Of a DNA stretch of 64,000 nt, positions 43,652 to 53,309 are shown one piece after another. Position numbers and translations under genes: made by a program. The notes beneath the pieces were generated by a model. That model saw nothing but the letters and a program-made list of their open reading frames with translations, searched no databases and was not told the DNA's origin. Numbering within the stretch: the first letter of the stretch is position 1; every line of letters begins with the position of its first letter. This DNA comes from an uncultured Erythrobacter sp. (lineage in GTDB: Bacteria > Pseudomonadota > Alphaproteobacteria > Sphingomonadales > Sphingomonadaceae): NCBI RefSeq assembly GCF_958304185.1, contig NZ_OY284435.1, positions 124,001-188,000 of the forward strand, in the 5' to 3' direction.

Positions 43652-45847
43652 TCAAGGCTTCCCACCCACCCGCTTGGCCCGCACTTTCCCATACCGCGTC
43701 TTGCGCGTCCCCGGCTTGCCCTCATTGCTCCGCCCCACGATCGGTGCGCGCTTGTCTTTGTCGGGGATGCCCAGTTCGTCCGCTTCCAGCCGCCGGATTT
43801 CGTCGCGCAACCGGCCCGCTTCTTCGAACTCCAGGTTCGCCGCCGCGTTGCGCATCCGCTTTTCGAGGTCTTCGATGTAGCTGCGCAGGTTGTGGCCGAC
43901 GAGGTTGTTGCGCTCCGGATCGCCGGTGTCCACCAACACGCTATCCTGTGCGGCGGAATGGGCGACGATGTCGTGGATGTTGCGCTTGATGGTCTGCGGC
44001 GTGATGCCGTGTTCCGCATTGAACGCTTCCTGCCTTGATCGGCGGCGATCTGTCTCTGCCAGCGCACGCTCCATGCTGCCGGTGATGCGATCGGCATAGA
44101 GGATCACCCGGCCATCGACGTTGCGCGCCGCGCGGCCGATGGTCTGGATCAGCGAGGTTTCGCTGCGTAGGAAGCCTTCCTTGTCGGCGTCCAAAATCGC
44201 CACCAGTCCGCATTCGGGGATGTCGAGGCCTTCGCGTAGCAGGTTGATCCCGATCAGCACGTCATAGACGCCAAGCCGCAAATCGCGGATCAGCTCGATG
44301 CGCTCCAGCGTCTCGACGTCCGAGTGCATATAGCGCACCCGCACCCCGGCCTCGTGCATGAATTCGGTGAGGTCTTCCGCCATCCTCTTGGTCAGCGTCG
44401 TCACCAAAGTGCGGTAACCCTTGGCGGCAGTCGCTTTGCATTCGACAATGCAGTCCTGCACCTGATCTTCGACCGGGCGGATTTCGACCGGCGGATCGAT
44501 CAGGCCAGTGGGGCGAATGACCTGTTCGGCAAAGACGCCACCGGTCTGGTCCATTTCCCAATGGCCGGGCGTGGCGCTGACCGCGAAAGTCTGCGGGCGC
44601 ATTGCGTCCCATTCGTTGAAGCGCAGCGGGCGGTTGTCGATGCAGCTGGGCAGGCGGAAGCCATATTCAGCGAGCGTCAGCTTGCGGCGGTGGTCCCCTT
44701 TGGCCATCGCGCCGATCTGCGGCACGGTCTGGTGGCTTTCATCGACGAACAGCAGCGCGTTTTCGGGCAGGTATTCGAACAAAGTCGGCGGGGGCTCGCC
44801 GGGGAGCCGCCCGGTGAGGAAGCGCGAATAGTTCTCGATCCCGGCGCAGCTCCCCGTCGCCGCGATCATCTCCAGATCGAAATGCGTGCGCTGTTCCAAC
44901 CGCTGGCGTTCGAGCAGCTTGCCTTCGATCTCCAGCTCCTTGAGCCGTTCCTCCAGCTCGAATTTGATCGCAGCCGCCGCCTGTTTCATCGTCGGCCCCG
45001 GCGTCACATAGTGCGAATTGGCATAGACCCGCACCTTTTCCAGCTTCGCGCCCTTGGTGCCGGTGAGGGGATCGAATTCGGCGATCTCCTCGATCTCGTC
45101 ACCGAAGAAGCTGATGCGCCAGGCCATGTCCTCGTAGTGCGAGGGGAAGATTTCGAGACTATCGCCGCGCACCCGGAAATTGCCGCGGGTGAAGCTGGCA
45201 TCGTTGCGCTTGTATTGCAGGGCGACCAGCTTGCGGATCAGCTCGCGCTGGTCGACCGTCTCGCCCAGCTTGATGTCGAAAATCATCGCCGAATAGGTTT
45301 CGACCGAGCCGATCCCGTAGAGGCACGAAACCGAGGCGACGATGATCACGTCGTCGCGTTCCAGCAGCGCGCGGGTGGCCGAGTGGCGCATCCGGTCGAT
45401 CGCTTCGTTTACGCTGGATTCCTTCTCGATATAGGTATCGGAGCGCGGGACGTAGGCTTCGGGCTGGTAGTAGTCGTAATAGCTGACGAAATATTCGACC
45501 GCGTTCTCGGGGAAGAAGCTCTTGAATTCGCCATATAACTGCGCGGCGAGGATCTTGTTGGGCGCAAGGATCAGCGCGGGGCGCTGCAAGGTTTCGATCA
45601 CCTTGGCCATCGTGAAAGTCTTGCCGCTGCCGGTGACGCCGAGCAGCACCTGCGTCTTCTCGCCCGCCAGCGCGCTTTGGGTCAGTTCGGCAATTGCCGT
45701 CGGCTGATCGCCCGCCGGTTCGTATTCCGAGACCAGCTTGAACGGAATGCCGCCCATCGACTTGTCGGGACGTTGGGGGCGGTGCGGGGTAAAGTCCGCG
45801 CCCGTTTCGGGCTCGTCCAGTCCGCGGCGGATCACGAGTTGGGCCAT
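43652..45847 (-). CDS. uvrB: Excinuclease ABC subunit B
   Basis: This 731-residue helicase-like subunit of nucleotide-excision repair loads onto damaged DNA from UvrA and recruits UvrC. It shows the early block [17 protein letters not shown], Walker [18 protein letters not shown], the beta-hairpin region [49 protein letters not shown], and a C-terminal UvrC-binding UVR motif ([20 protein letters not shown]). ATG 45847 ([10 protein letters not shown]) is chosen for family fit over 32 more open codons. A LexA-like box lies 15 bases upstream. Confidence 0.96.
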   Translation of the reverse strand: MAQLVIRRGLDEPETGADFTPHRPQRPDKSMGGIPFKLVSEYEPAGDQPTAIAELTQSALAGEKTQVLLGVTGSGKTFTMAKVIETLQRPALILAPNKILAAQLYGEFKSFFPENAVEYFVSYYDYYQPEAYVPRSDTYIEKESSVNEAIDRMRHSATRALLERDDVIIVASVSCLYGIGSVETYSAMIFDIKLGETVDQRELIRKLVALQYKRNDASFTRGNFRVRGDSLEIFPSHYEDMAWRISFFGDEIEEIAEFDPLTGTKGAKLEKVRVYANSHYVTPGPTMKQAAAAIKFELEERLKELEIEGKLLERQRLEQRTHFDLEMIAATGSCAGIENYSRFLTGRLPGEPPPTLFEYLPENALLFVDESHQTVPQIGAMAKGDHRRKLTLAEYGFRLPSCIDNRPLRFNEWDAMRPQTFAVSATPGHWEMDQTGGVFAEQVIRPTGLIDPPVEIRPVEDQVQDCIVECKATAAKGYRTLVTTLTKRMAEDLTEFMHEAGVRVRYMHSDVETLERIELIRDLRLGVYDVLIGINLLREGLDIPECGLVAILDADKEGFLRSETSLIQTIGRAARNVDGRVILYADRITGSMERALAETDRRRSRQEAFNAEHGITPQTIKRNIHDIVAHSAAQDSVLVDTGDPERNNLVGHNLRSYIEDLEKRMRNAAANLEFEEAGRLRDEIRRLEADELGIPDKDKRAPIVGRSNEGKPGTRKTRYGKVRAKRVGGKP

Positions 45848-45861
45848 ATTATTGTTATGGG

Positions 45862-45876
45862 GAACAAAGCAGGGAC
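45862..45876 (-). promoter_or_regulatory. LexA-box candidate upstream of uvrB
   Basis: On the minus strand the sequence reads GTCC-CTGCTTT-GTTC, seven of eight matches to the alphaproteobacterial LexA site GTTC-N7-GTTC. It ends 15 bases before the uvrB ATG, a sensible place for an SOS operator. One mismatch and the short motif leave room for chance. Confidence 0.4.
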
Positions 45877-45969
45877 GTGCAAGGCGGCTTCCAGGCACCG
45901 GCGCTCTTTTCGTGGCACGATTTGCTGCTAGATCGGTTATCAACGCGAAACGCTGGAGGAGACGACAAT

Positions 45970-46503
45970 ATGAAGCGCATGACCATTATCGCCGCAGCCA
46001 GTGCGGCTCTGCTTGTCGGTTGTTCCGGCGGCAAGACGGATGCTGACGGCAATGGCGAAATCAGCGCCAAGGAAGTCGCCGACAAGGCTCAAGCCGAAGG
46101 AATCAAGCCGCAGCCCGGGCTATACAAGGCCACCATCACCATGACCGGGATCGACGTTCCGGGAATGCCTGCTGACATGAAGGGCCACGGTGCCGGTGCG
46201 ACCACCACCAGCGAAGATTGCCTGACGGCTGAAGACGTCGACAAGGGTTTCGAGGAATTGGTCAAGAAGGGCCAGAATGGCGAGTGCGCCTATGAAAGCT
46301 TCAACCTCAACGGCGGCAAGCTGGACGCTGTCATGGTCTGCAAGACCCCCGAGGGCGAAGCGCGCATGTCCATGACCGGCACCACCACCCCGACCTCGTC
46401 CGAATACAACGCCAGCACCAAGATGAACTTCGAAGGCATGGGCGAAGGCACGATGAGCTTCAAGGTCAAGCACGAGCGGGTCGGTGACTGCCCCGCGAAG
46501 TAA
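45970..46503 (+). CDS. DUF3617 family lipoprotein
   Basis: This 177-residue protein has a signal peptide with lipobox [11 protein letters not shown] short acidic segment ([17 protein letters not shown]) resembles an EF-hand loop, and the DUF3617 region runs from [20 protein letters not shown] to the end. Four cysteines are spaced as in the family (EDCLTAE, GECAYES, MVCKTPE, VGDCPAK). ATG 45970 follows GGAGGAG; the longer open frame upstream overlaps the uvrB regulatory region. The family is common in sphingomonads and of unknown function. Confidence 0.85.
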   Translation: MKRMTIIAAASAALLVGCSGGKTDADGNGEISAKEVADKAQAEGIKPQPGLYKATITMTGIDVPGMPADMKGHGAGATTTSEDCLTAEDVDKGFEELVKKGQNGECAYESFNLNGGKLDAVMVCKTPEGEARMSMTGTTTPTSSEYNASTKMNFEGMGEGTMSFKVKHERVGDCPAK

Positions 46504-46574
46504 AGGGCATTAATGCGCGGTTCCATTGTTACACTTCAGGGAACATTAATCGGTTTCGCTCTTTAAACTGTCAC

Positions 46575-47411
46575 ATGACACCGCAGCGCTTCGTCCCTGA
46601 GCTTTCCCGCATCCCGTCTCCGCTGGTCGCAGCGGCGACGGCTGCTGGCGCGCAGGCGAGGCAGGCCTATGCGGCGACGGCGATGGCCCGGCGGGTCGCG
46701 CTCGCGCGGGAAGCCTGTCCTGAGGAATTCGAAGCGGGCAAGCCGCGCCTGATGCGCTTGCTGGGCGAAGCTGACGTGCTGCTCGAACCGCTGCGCCGTG
46801 CCAAGCGCAAGCCTGCCGCCCTAGCCACCGCCAACCCGCAGGTGGCGATGATCATCCCCGGCTTTGGCGCGAGTCCGCTGCGGATGCGCTATCTTGCACG
46901 GCAGCTCGAAAGCGCGGGCCATGTGGTCAAGCGCTGGGGGCAAGGCCGCAACTGGGGTCCCGATCCCGTCCGCTTCGACCAGATCGAGGCGCGCCTGGTT
47001 GAACTGCACGAACGGCACGGGCGTCCGGTCGTGCTGATCGGCTGGAGCCTCGGCGGGCTCTACGCGCGCGAGATTGCCAAGCGTCAGCCGCAGGCGGTCG
47101 CCAAGGTTGTAACGATGGGCTCGCCCTTTTCGGGGAGCCCGCGCGCCAATAATGTGTGGCGTGCCTACCAGTTCATCACTGGCCATTCGGTCGATGCCCC
47201 GCCGGTCGAGGCCATGCTGGCCGTCAAACCGCCGGTTGAAACGGTGGCGCTGTGGAGCGCCAATGACGGCGTGATCGCCCCGCGCTGCGCGGCCGGCCGT
47301 CCCGGTGAGCGTGACCGTGCGATCCCGCTGCGCTGCACGCATATGGGTTTCACCTATGATGCCCAGGTGATCCAGACCCTGCTCAGCGAGCTTGAAACCA
47401 CCCGCATCTGA
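46575..47411 (+). CDS. Alpha/beta hydrolase
   Basis: This 278-residue protein has an N-terminal helical stretch of about 85 residues, then an alpha/beta-hydrolase core. It shows MIIPGFGASPLRMRYLARQL, the nucleophile elbow VLIGWSLGGLYAREIA, TMGSPFSGSPRANNVWRAYQ, SANDGVIAPRCAAG, and a late His in CTHMGFTYD. The lipase-like layout suggests an esterase or lipase acting on a bulky substrate; the substrate is unknown. Confidence 0.85.
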   Translation: MTPQRFVPELSRIPSPLVAAATAAGAQARQAYAATAMARRVALAREACPEEFEAGKPRLMRLLGEADVLLEPLRRAKRKPAALATANPQVAMIIPGFGASPLRMRYLARQLESAGHVVKRWGQGRNWGPDPVRFDQIEARLVELHERHGRPVVLIGWSLGGLYAREIAKRQPQAVAKVVTMGSPFSGSPRANNVWRAYQFITGHSVDAPPVEAMLAVKPPVETVALWSANDGVIAPRCAAGRPGERDRAIPLRCTHMGFTYDAQVIQTLLSELETTRI

Positions 47412-47527
47412 CGCTTTTTCAGCGATCTTGCGCAAACTGACATGGCCGCTTTCCTTTTGTGAAAGGCCGGTTAGATTGTGCGCTGCACCTAAGGGCAAAA
47501 AGCTCTGAAAAAAGCGTGCGGGGGTCA

Positions 47528-48958
47528 ATGGACGCGAGTAGCAGCAATTTCGACGAGATGTTCGATAGCGATGGCCGCACGCGGCCAGCCTATGCTGAAT
47601 ATTGTCGCTGGTATAACGAGCAGCCGCCCGAATTCCTGCGCCGCAAGAACCGCGAGGCGGATGATAGCTTTCGCCGCACCGGCATCACCTTCAACGTCTA
47701 TGGCGAGGATGCGGCGGAAGAGCGCCTGATCCCGTTCGACATGGTGCCGCGGATCATCACCGCGAGCGAGTGGCGCAAGCTATCGCGCGGGATCGAACAG
47801 CGGGTGCGGGCGCTCAATTCGTTCCTCTATGATCTTTATCACCGGCAGGAAATCGTCCGCGCCGGGCGTCTGCCGGAGCGTTTGCTGCGCACCAATGACG
47901 CATGGCTCGCCAACATGGTCGGCTTCACCCCGCCCGGCGGGATTTACACCCACATCGTCGGGATCGACCTCGTTCGCACCGGGCCGGACGAGTTCTTCGT
48001 GCTGGAGGACAATGCGCGCACGCCGTCGGGCGTCTCCTACATGCTGGAAAACCGCGAGACGATGATGGGGATGTTCCCCGATCTGTTCAGCCGCGTGGCG
48101 GTGGAGAGCGTGTCGAACTACCCGCGCCGCCTTGCCCGCAGTCTCGCCGCCTGCGTCCCGCCCGCGTTCACCGGCGGCAAGCCGACCGTCGCGGTGCTGA
48201 CGCCGGGGATCTACAATTCCGCCTATTTTGAGCACGCCTTCCTCGCCGATCAGATGGGCGCAGAACTGGTTGAGGGCAGCGATCTGCGCGTGGTGGGCGG
48301 CCGTGTGCAGATGCGCACCACCCGCGGCTACCAGCCCATCGACGTGCTCTATCGCCGGGTCGATGACGAATATCTCGATCCGCTCACCTTCAACCCCGAT
48401 AGCGCGCTCGGCGTGCCGGGGATCATGGATGTGTACCGCGCGGGCGGAATCACCATCGCCAATGCGCCCGGCACCGGGGTGGCCGATGACAAGGCGATCT
48501 ACAGCTTCATGCCGGAAATCGTCGAATTCTATACCGGCGAAAAGCCCCTGCTGCCCAACGTCCAGACCTGGCGCTGCGCAGACAAGGACGCGCTTGGCTA
48601 CGTGCTCGACAATCTGGCCGAACTGGTGGTCAAGGAAGTGCACGGATCGGGCGGCTACGGGATGCTGATCGGGCCGACCTCGTCCAAGCGCGAGATCGAG
48701 GCTTTCCGCGCCAAGCTGGTTGCCCGGCCGGAGAATTACATCGCCCAGCCCACACTCGCGCTGTCGACCTGCCCGATTTACACCGCCAAGGGCCTCGCCC
48801 CCCGGCACCTTGATCTCAGACCCTTTGTGCTGGTCTCGCCCGAGGGGATCGACATCACGCCCGGCGGGTTGACGCGGGTGGCGCTGAAGAAGGGTTCGCT
48901 GGTGGTGAACTCCTCGCAGGGCGGGGGCACCAAGGACACCTGGGTGCTGAAGGACTGA
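47528..48958 (+). CDS. Circularly permuted ATP-grasp type 2 protein
   Basis: This 476-residue protein is of the family formerly split into DUF404/DUF407. It shows FNVYGEDAAEERLIPFDMVP, an ATP-grasp-related FVLEDNARTPSGVSYMLENR, DVLYRRVDDEYLDPL, VKEVHGSGGYGMLIGP and SSQGGGTKDTWVL. ATG 47528 (MDASSSNF) is the likely start. It opens a four-gene group with alpha-E, transglutaminase and Anbu protease genes, a partnership known from comparative genomics and proposed to make and process a peptide tag. The alpha-E gene begins 16 bases later. Confidence 0.92.
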   Translation: MDASSSNFDEMFDSDGRTRPAYAEYCRWYNEQPPEFLRRKNREADDSFRRTGITFNVYGEDAAEERLIPFDMVPRIITASEWRKLSRGIEQRVRALNSFLYDLYHRQEIVRAGRLPERLLRTNDAWLANMVGFTPPGGIYTHIVGIDLVRTGPDEFFVLEDNARTPSGVSYMLENRETMMGMFPDLFSRVAVESVSNYPRRLARSLAACVPPAFTGGKPTVAVLTPGIYNSAYFEHAFLADQMGAELVEGSDLRVVGGRVQMRTTRGYQPIDVLYRRVDDEYLDPLTFNPDSALGVPGIMDVYRAGGITIANAPGTGVADDKAIYSFMPEIVEFYTGEKPLLPNVQTWRCADKDALGYVLDNLAELVVKEVHGSGGYGMLIGPTSSKREIEAFRAKLVARPENYIAQPTLALSTCPIYTAKGLAPRHLDLRPFVLVSPEGIDITPGGLTRVALKKGSLVVNSSQGGGTKDTWVLKD

Positions 48959-48974
48959 TGGTGGGGGACGCATC

Positions 48975-49919
48975 ATGCTAGGCCGCACCGCCAATGGGTT
49001 GTTCTGGATGTTCCGCTATCTTGAGCGGGCCGAGAACACCGCACGCCTGCTTGAAGCCGCGCTGCGCATGGCGCTGACCCGCGATCTGGCCACGGCCGAA
49101 GCGGAATGGCGCTCGGTGATTGCGACGCTCGGGCTGAGCAAGGCCTATGAGGCGCTGCATGAAAGCTATGACGGGATGCAGGTCTGGAACTTCGTGCTGC
49201 GCGGGCCGTCCAATCCCGGCAATGTCCGGCTGATGTTCGGGGGGGTAAGGTCAAACGCCCGGACTGCGCGCACCAACATTTCCTCAGATGTCTGGGAAGC
49301 GGTCAACGAGAACTGGATGAAGCTTGACGCGCTGCTTGCTCGCCCGGTGGGTCAGGCAGGCGTGGGCGAGGTGCTGGCCGCGATCCGCCGTGCCGGCACG
49401 CAGGTTCACGGCGCTTTCGATGGCTCGATGCTGCGAGACGAAGGCTATCATTTCAGCCGTGCAGGCACTTTCATCGAACGTTCGGATTCCACCGCGCGCA
49501 TTCTCGACATGAAGTATTTCCTGCTGCTGCCTTCGCTCTCCTATGTCGGGTCGAGCCTGGATACCGGGCAGTGGGAACAGGTGCTGCGATCGGTCGCAGG
49601 GGCGCGGGTCTATTCTTGGCTCAATGCGGGGCAGATCGAGGCGCGCGGGATCGTCGAATTCGTGGTGCTGGATGATCGCTTCCCCCGCAGCCTCGCCTTC
49701 TGCCGCAATGCCTTGCGCGATTGTCTGGCCGCGCTGGCGCGGATGCACGGGGTCGAGGGGCGCGCCGTTGCCCTGATGCGAGATTCCGACACCCGCATCA
49801 GCCACCTGTGCGTCGACCAGATTTTCGAACAGGGGCTGCACGAGTTCCTCGTCGATTTCCTGTCCCGCAACGCCAGCATCAGCCAAGCCATCGCTGAGGA
49901 TTACCGGTTCCACGCATGA
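48975..49919 (+). CDS. Alpha-E domain protein
   Basis: This 314-residue, mostly helical protein of the alpha-E family (DUF403) shows LGRTANGLFWMFRYLERAEN near the start, then the conserved blocks ENWMKLDALLARPV, HFSRAGTFIERSDSTARILD and FVVLDDRFPRSLAFCRNAL. It nearly always accompanies the ATP-grasp protein before it and probably forms a complex with it. The transglutaminase gene overlaps its stop by ATGA. Confidence 0.92.
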   Translation: MLGRTANGLFWMFRYLERAENTARLLEAALRMALTRDLATAEAEWRSVIATLGLSKAYEALHESYDGMQVWNFVLRGPSNPGNVRLMFGGVRSNARTARTNISSDVWEAVNENWMKLDALLARPVGQAGVGEVLAAIRRAGTQVHGAFDGSMLRDEGYHFSRAGTFIERSDSTARILDMKYFLLLPSLSYVGSSLDTGQWEQVLRSVAGARVYSWLNAGQIEARGIVEFVVLDDRFPRSLAFCRNALRDCLAALARMHGVEGRAVALMRDSDTRISHLCVDQIFEQGLHEFLVDFLSRNASISQAIAEDYRFHA

Positions 49920-50800
49920 GCAAGCTGACTCTCTCGATCCGGCACACCACCCATTATGCCTTCACGCAGCCGGTGGTTCATGCGCTCCAACGGCTGCGGT
50001 TGACGCCCAAGGAAACGCAGGGCCAGCGCATCATCGACTGGCGCATGACCTTCGACAATGCCCATGCCGAGCTGCAATATGACGACCAGCATTTCAACCA
50101 CGTCACGCTGATCGGGTTGGAGCCGGGCGCGCGGGAGGTGACTGTAACCTGCGAAGGCGTGGTCGAGACCGACGACAATGCCGGGGTAATCGGCCGCCAT
50201 TCGGGCCACCTGCCCTTGTGGAGCTTCCTGCGTCAGACCTCGCTGACGCGTCCGGGCGCCAAGCTGCGCGGCTTGCTGCGCGAGGTGCAAGGGCCAGCGG
50301 ACAAGGCGCCGCTCGAATTTCTTCATTCGCTGTCCGATCTGATCCGGGGGCGGATCACCTACGAAGCCGGGCGCACCCATTCCGGCACCACTGCTGAAGA
50401 AGCGGTGATCCACGGCTTTGGCGTGTGTCAGGACCATGCGCATATCTTTATCGGCGCCGCCCGCGCGAACGGCATTCCGGCGCGCTATGTTAGTGGCTAC
50501 CTGATGATGGACGACCGTATCCAGCAGGAAGCCACCCACGCCTGGGCCGAAGCCCATGTTGAAGGGCTGGGCTGGGTCGGCTTCGATGTATCGAACGGGA
50601 TCAGCCCCGATCCGCGCTATGTCCGCGTGGCGACGGGGAGCGACTACCGCGATGCCGCGCCTGTCACCGGGATCAGCTTTGGCGGGGCGGCCGATGAAGT
50701 GCTGACCGTGGGCGTCGCGGTTGAGGCGAAACCTTCGGCCGGGCAATCCCAAAGCCAAGGCCAAAGCCAAAGCCAGAGCCAAGGCCAGTCGACGCAATAA
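49916..50800 (+). CDS. Transglutaminase-like cysteine peptidase with Gln/Ser tail
   Basis: This 294-residue protein has a beta-rich N-terminal domain (ASIRHTTHYAF-like: LSIRHTTHYAFTQPVVHALQ) and a transglutaminase core with the Cys/His/Asp triad. The Cys is in GFGVCQDHAHIFIGAARANG, the His in ATHAWAEAHV and the Asp in GFDVSNG. The last 20 or so residues are a Gln/Ser/Gly repeat (SQSQGQSQSQSQGQS) from a six-base DNA repeat, absent in typical family members. It probably cleaves or forms amide bonds in the same pathway as its operon neighbours. Confidence 0.92.
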   Translation: MSKLTLSIRHTTHYAFTQPVVHALQRLRLTPKETQGQRIIDWRMTFDNAHAELQYDDQHFNHVTLIGLEPGAREVTVTCEGVVETDDNAGVIGRHSGHLPLWSFLRQTSLTRPGAKLRGLLREVQGPADKAPLEFLHSLSDLIRGRITYEAGRTHSGTTAEEAVIHGFGVCQDHAHIFIGAARANGIPARYVSGYLMMDDRIQQEATHAWAEAHVEGLGWVGFDVSNGISPDPRYVRVATGSDYRDAAPVTGISFGGAADEVLTVGVAVEAKPSAGQSQSQGQSQSQSQGQSTQ

Positions 50801-50902
50801 CCGAAAAGCCGGGGCGCAGGCTTTGCGCAGATGCGTCCCACGCGCTAGGGCGCGGAGCAAGAAGGCTCAGGCCAAAGGGCTGGGGCAGGGGAGGATGACG
50901 GC

Positions 50903-51649
50903 ATGACCTATTGCGTTGGCATGGTGCTTGAGAAAGGCCTCGTGCTGATGAGCGACACCCGCACCAATTCGGGCGTCGACAACATCTCGACCTTCCGCAA
51001 GCTGTTCCACTGGAGCGTGCCGGGCGAACGCATGATCGCGGTGATGACTGCGGGCAATCTTGCGACCACGCAGGCGGTGATCAGCCAGCTTGAGGAACGT
51101 ACCAAGGCTCCGTCCGAGCGCGACAATGCTCTGCTCAAAGGGCCAACCATGTTTCAGGTCGCCACCGAGATCGGGCGCTTGCTGCGCACCACCATCGAAG
51201 GCGCGCAGGCCGTCAACGGCGACAGCGGCAAGGGGCGCTTTACCGCAACCATGATCGTGGCCGGGCAGATCGCCGGGATGCAGCCGCGCCTGTTCATGAT
51301 CTACCCCGAAGGCAATTTCATTGAAGCCAGCTGGGACACGCCGTTCTTCCAGATTGGCGAGACCAAATATGGTCGCCCGATCCTGATCCGCGGCTATGAC
51401 CGCGGCATGAGCTTTGAAGACGCGGTCAAGCTGCTGATGGTGAGCTTTGATTCGACGCTCAAGGCGAACCTGTCGGTCGGTCTGCCGCTGGATTTGCTGG
51501 TGATCGCAAAGGACGGATTTGTCGCCAGCCACGAACACCGCGTGACGGCTGAGGACGAGTATTTCGACACGATTTCGTCGGGTTGGGGAAATGCTCTGCG
51601 GTCGGCCTTCCACTCGCTGCCATCCTATCGCTTCAGCGATGATGCTTAG
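50903..51649 (+). CDS. Anbu (proteasome-like peptidase)
   Basis: This 248-residue NTN-hydrolase of the 20S proteasome beta type starts MTYCVGMVLEKGLVLMSDTR, so removal of Met would expose Thr2, the expected nucleophile. It also shows ERMIAVMTAGNLATTQAVI, the conserved RFTATMIVAGQIAG, and EGNFIEASWDTPFFQIGETK. Size and context mark it as Anbu, which forms open-ring or lock-washer assemblies. GGGGAGG precedes the ATG. It completes the ATP-grasp/alpha-E/transglutaminase/Anbu set. Confidence 0.9.
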   Translation: MTYCVGMVLEKGLVLMSDTRTNSGVDNISTFRKLFHWSVPGERMIAVMTAGNLATTQAVISQLEERTKAPSERDNALLKGPTMFQVATEIGRLLRTTIEGAQAVNGDSGKGRFTATMIVAGQIAGMQPRLFMIYPEGNFIEASWDTPFFQIGETKYGRPILIRGYDRGMSFEDAVKLLMVSFDSTLKANLSVGLPLDLLVIAKDGFVASHEHRVTAEDEYFDTISSGWGNALRSAFHSLPSYRFSDDA

Positions 51650-51792
51650 GTCTTTTTGCCTGATATGGCTCCGATGCGGAGATAAATAACCTATATAAAT
51701 CAATTCTATCTAGAGTTCAGAGGATTGTAAAGTCTCCGGATCGGCGGCGCTTCTGCGTGTATCCCGCAAGGGGTTGGCGCACACAGTATCGC

Positions 51793-52413
51793 ATGACCCG
51801 CAAAGCCTCCCTCCACTTCATCGATCCTTGCAGCCGCCAACGCGCAGAACTGGCCCGAGTGGGCTTTTTGCTTGGACATCATTGCGAGGTGTATGGGGAT
51901 CTCTCCGAACTCGCAGCGCACCCGCCGCGTGTAGGGATCATTATCGCCCGCGATACGGCTGAAGATGGCGGGGTGGGCATCATCCTCGACCGGCTGGGCC
52001 GGCTCGGCATCTGGTTGCCGATGATCGCGGTCGATGTGCAGCCGCGTCCCGGCCCGATCGTTGAAGCGATCAAGGCTGGAGCGCTGGATTACCTCGCCCT
52101 GCCGCTCGATCCCGATCGCTTCGACCGCTGCCTGATGCGGATCGAGAAGGAAGCCGAACAGTTCGGCGCCGCCCGCCGCCGCATGATCGAAGCGCGCGAC
52201 CGGATCTCGACCCTCTCGGCGCGGGAACGCGAAGTGCTCGATTGGTTGGCGGAGGGCAGCAGCAACAAGGCCATCGCTCGCGAACTCGACACCAGCCCGC
52301 GCACGGTCGAAATCCACCGGACGAATATGATGACCAAACTCGGCGCGCGTCATGCGGCTGAAGCGGTGCGGTTGAAATTGGAGGCGAGGCTGGAACCGAA
52401 GCTGCGGGCCTAG
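51793..52413 (+). CDS. FixJ-like response regulator with degenerate receiver
   Basis: This 206-residue protein has a receiver-like N-terminal domain (about 1-120) and a LuxR-type helix-turn-helix (LSAREREVLDWLAEGSSNKA, SPRTVEIHRTNMMTKLGARH). In the receiver the conserved lysine (usually KP) is replaced by Leu (DYLALPLDPDRF). The first acidic pair is reduced (SLHFIDPCS), and the acceptor Asp is not clear in GIIIARDTAEDGG. It may work without phosphorylation. ATG 51793 is chosen because MTRKASLHF aligns with the fold start; no strong ribosome site is seen. The preceding 140 bases are AT-rich and may hold its promoter. Confidence 0.82.
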   Translation: MTRKASLHFIDPCSRQRAELARVGFLLGHHCEVYGDLSELAAHPPRVGIIIARDTAEDGGVGIILDRLGRLGIWLPMIAVDVQPRPGPIVEAIKAGALDYLALPLDPDRFDRCLMRIEKEAEQFGAARRRMIEARDRISTLSAREREVLDWLAEGSSNKAIARELDTSPRTVEIHRTNMMTKLGARHAAEAVRLKLEARLEPKLRA

Positions 52414-52477
52414 GGTCAGGGCAGGTGGGCGCCCCCCAAAGCGGCCTCGGCGCTGATCGTTCAGCAACCCGTTTGGG

Positions 52478-53206
52478 CTAGCGGCAGAACTTCGCGCCGG
52501 CGCCCTCAAGGTGGAAGTGATCTTCATGCGCGGCGTTGTATTCGGGGCCGAGCACCGTGCCAAAGCGCTTGCACGCGCTCTTGTGTACCACCCGCAGGAA
52601 CTCGCGCGTGGCCGCATCGCCGCCGTCCCAGTCGCGCTTCAACACGATCCGCCGTCCGTCCGCCAGTACAAAGGCGGAGACGTCGATCGCTTCGGCGCGG
52701 GCATGAGCTGAGCGGCGCTCGCTCCCGGCGACATTGCGGCAGGCGTAGCTGCCCATAGTTTCGATTTTCGCCACCGGACTGCCGAGCAACTGACGCGCGG
52801 CACGGTCCACGCCGAAGCGCGCCCAATCGCCGAACGCCTTGGCAACGCTGCACCGCACCGGCCCCAGATTGCTGAGGGTGAGCGGCGCGCGGTCTCCCGC
52901 CAGCGCCATCAGCTGCACCGTGCCGAGCTTGTTGCAGCCCGGCGCGGCGTAGGTATCGGGGAGCGGATCGAACCGCGCCCCGCTTGCGCCGAGATCGGCG
53001 AGGCAGCTCGCATCCTCAGCGCGCGGTGCATAGCTTTGCGGGGCCGAGGCCACTGGAACTGCGGGACGGGCCGGTGCGCGTGCGCTTTGGCTGGCAGTAC
53101 CCGGTGCAGCGCCGCTGCCACCGCCGGGGATCAGCGAGCCGCACCCCGCGAGTGCGAGTGCGGCTGCCGCCAGCGTCCATCCGCGAATCTTGCCCTTGCC
53201 TTTCAT
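52478..53206 (-). CDS. Extensin-like family lipoprotein
   Basis: This 242-residue protein has a signal peptide with lipobox ALALAGCGSL and a Gly/Ala/Pro-rich linker of about 55 residues. An extensin C-terminal-like domain follows (ADLGASGARFDPLPD, VRCSVAKAFGDWARFG, MGSYACRNVAGS, AHARAEAIDVSAFVLADG, HEDHFHLEGAGAKFC). The histidine and aspartate pattern resembles M15-type zinc peptidases acting on peptidoglycan, but that is inference. The protein is likely in the envelope. Confidence 0.88.
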   Translation of the reverse strand: MKGKGKIRGWTLAAAALALAGCGSLIPGGGSGAAPGTASQSARAPARPAVPVASAPQSYAPRAEDASCLADLGASGARFDPLPDTYAAPGCNKLGTVQLMALAGDRAPLTLSNLGPVRCSVAKAFGDWARFGVDRAARQLLGSPVAKIETMGSYACRNVAGSERRSAHARAEAIDVSAFVLADGRRIVLKRDWDGGDAATREFLRVVHKSACKRFGTVLGPEYNAAHEDHFHLEGAGAKFCR

Positions 53207-53309
53207 AGCTAAGGAGTATCTCGCAGAAATGGTTAACAGGCCGGAAACGGGCTCGGATAAGCGATGATTGGCAGCAGGATATGGGCTTTGGGGCAGGCCG
53301 CCGCCCGAG

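Noticed and set aside
46507-46516. GCATTAATGC ten-base palindrome after the DUF3617 gene
   Set aside because: It is short and AT-centred with no neighbouring regulatory context. A palindrome of this length can arise by chance in a window of this size.
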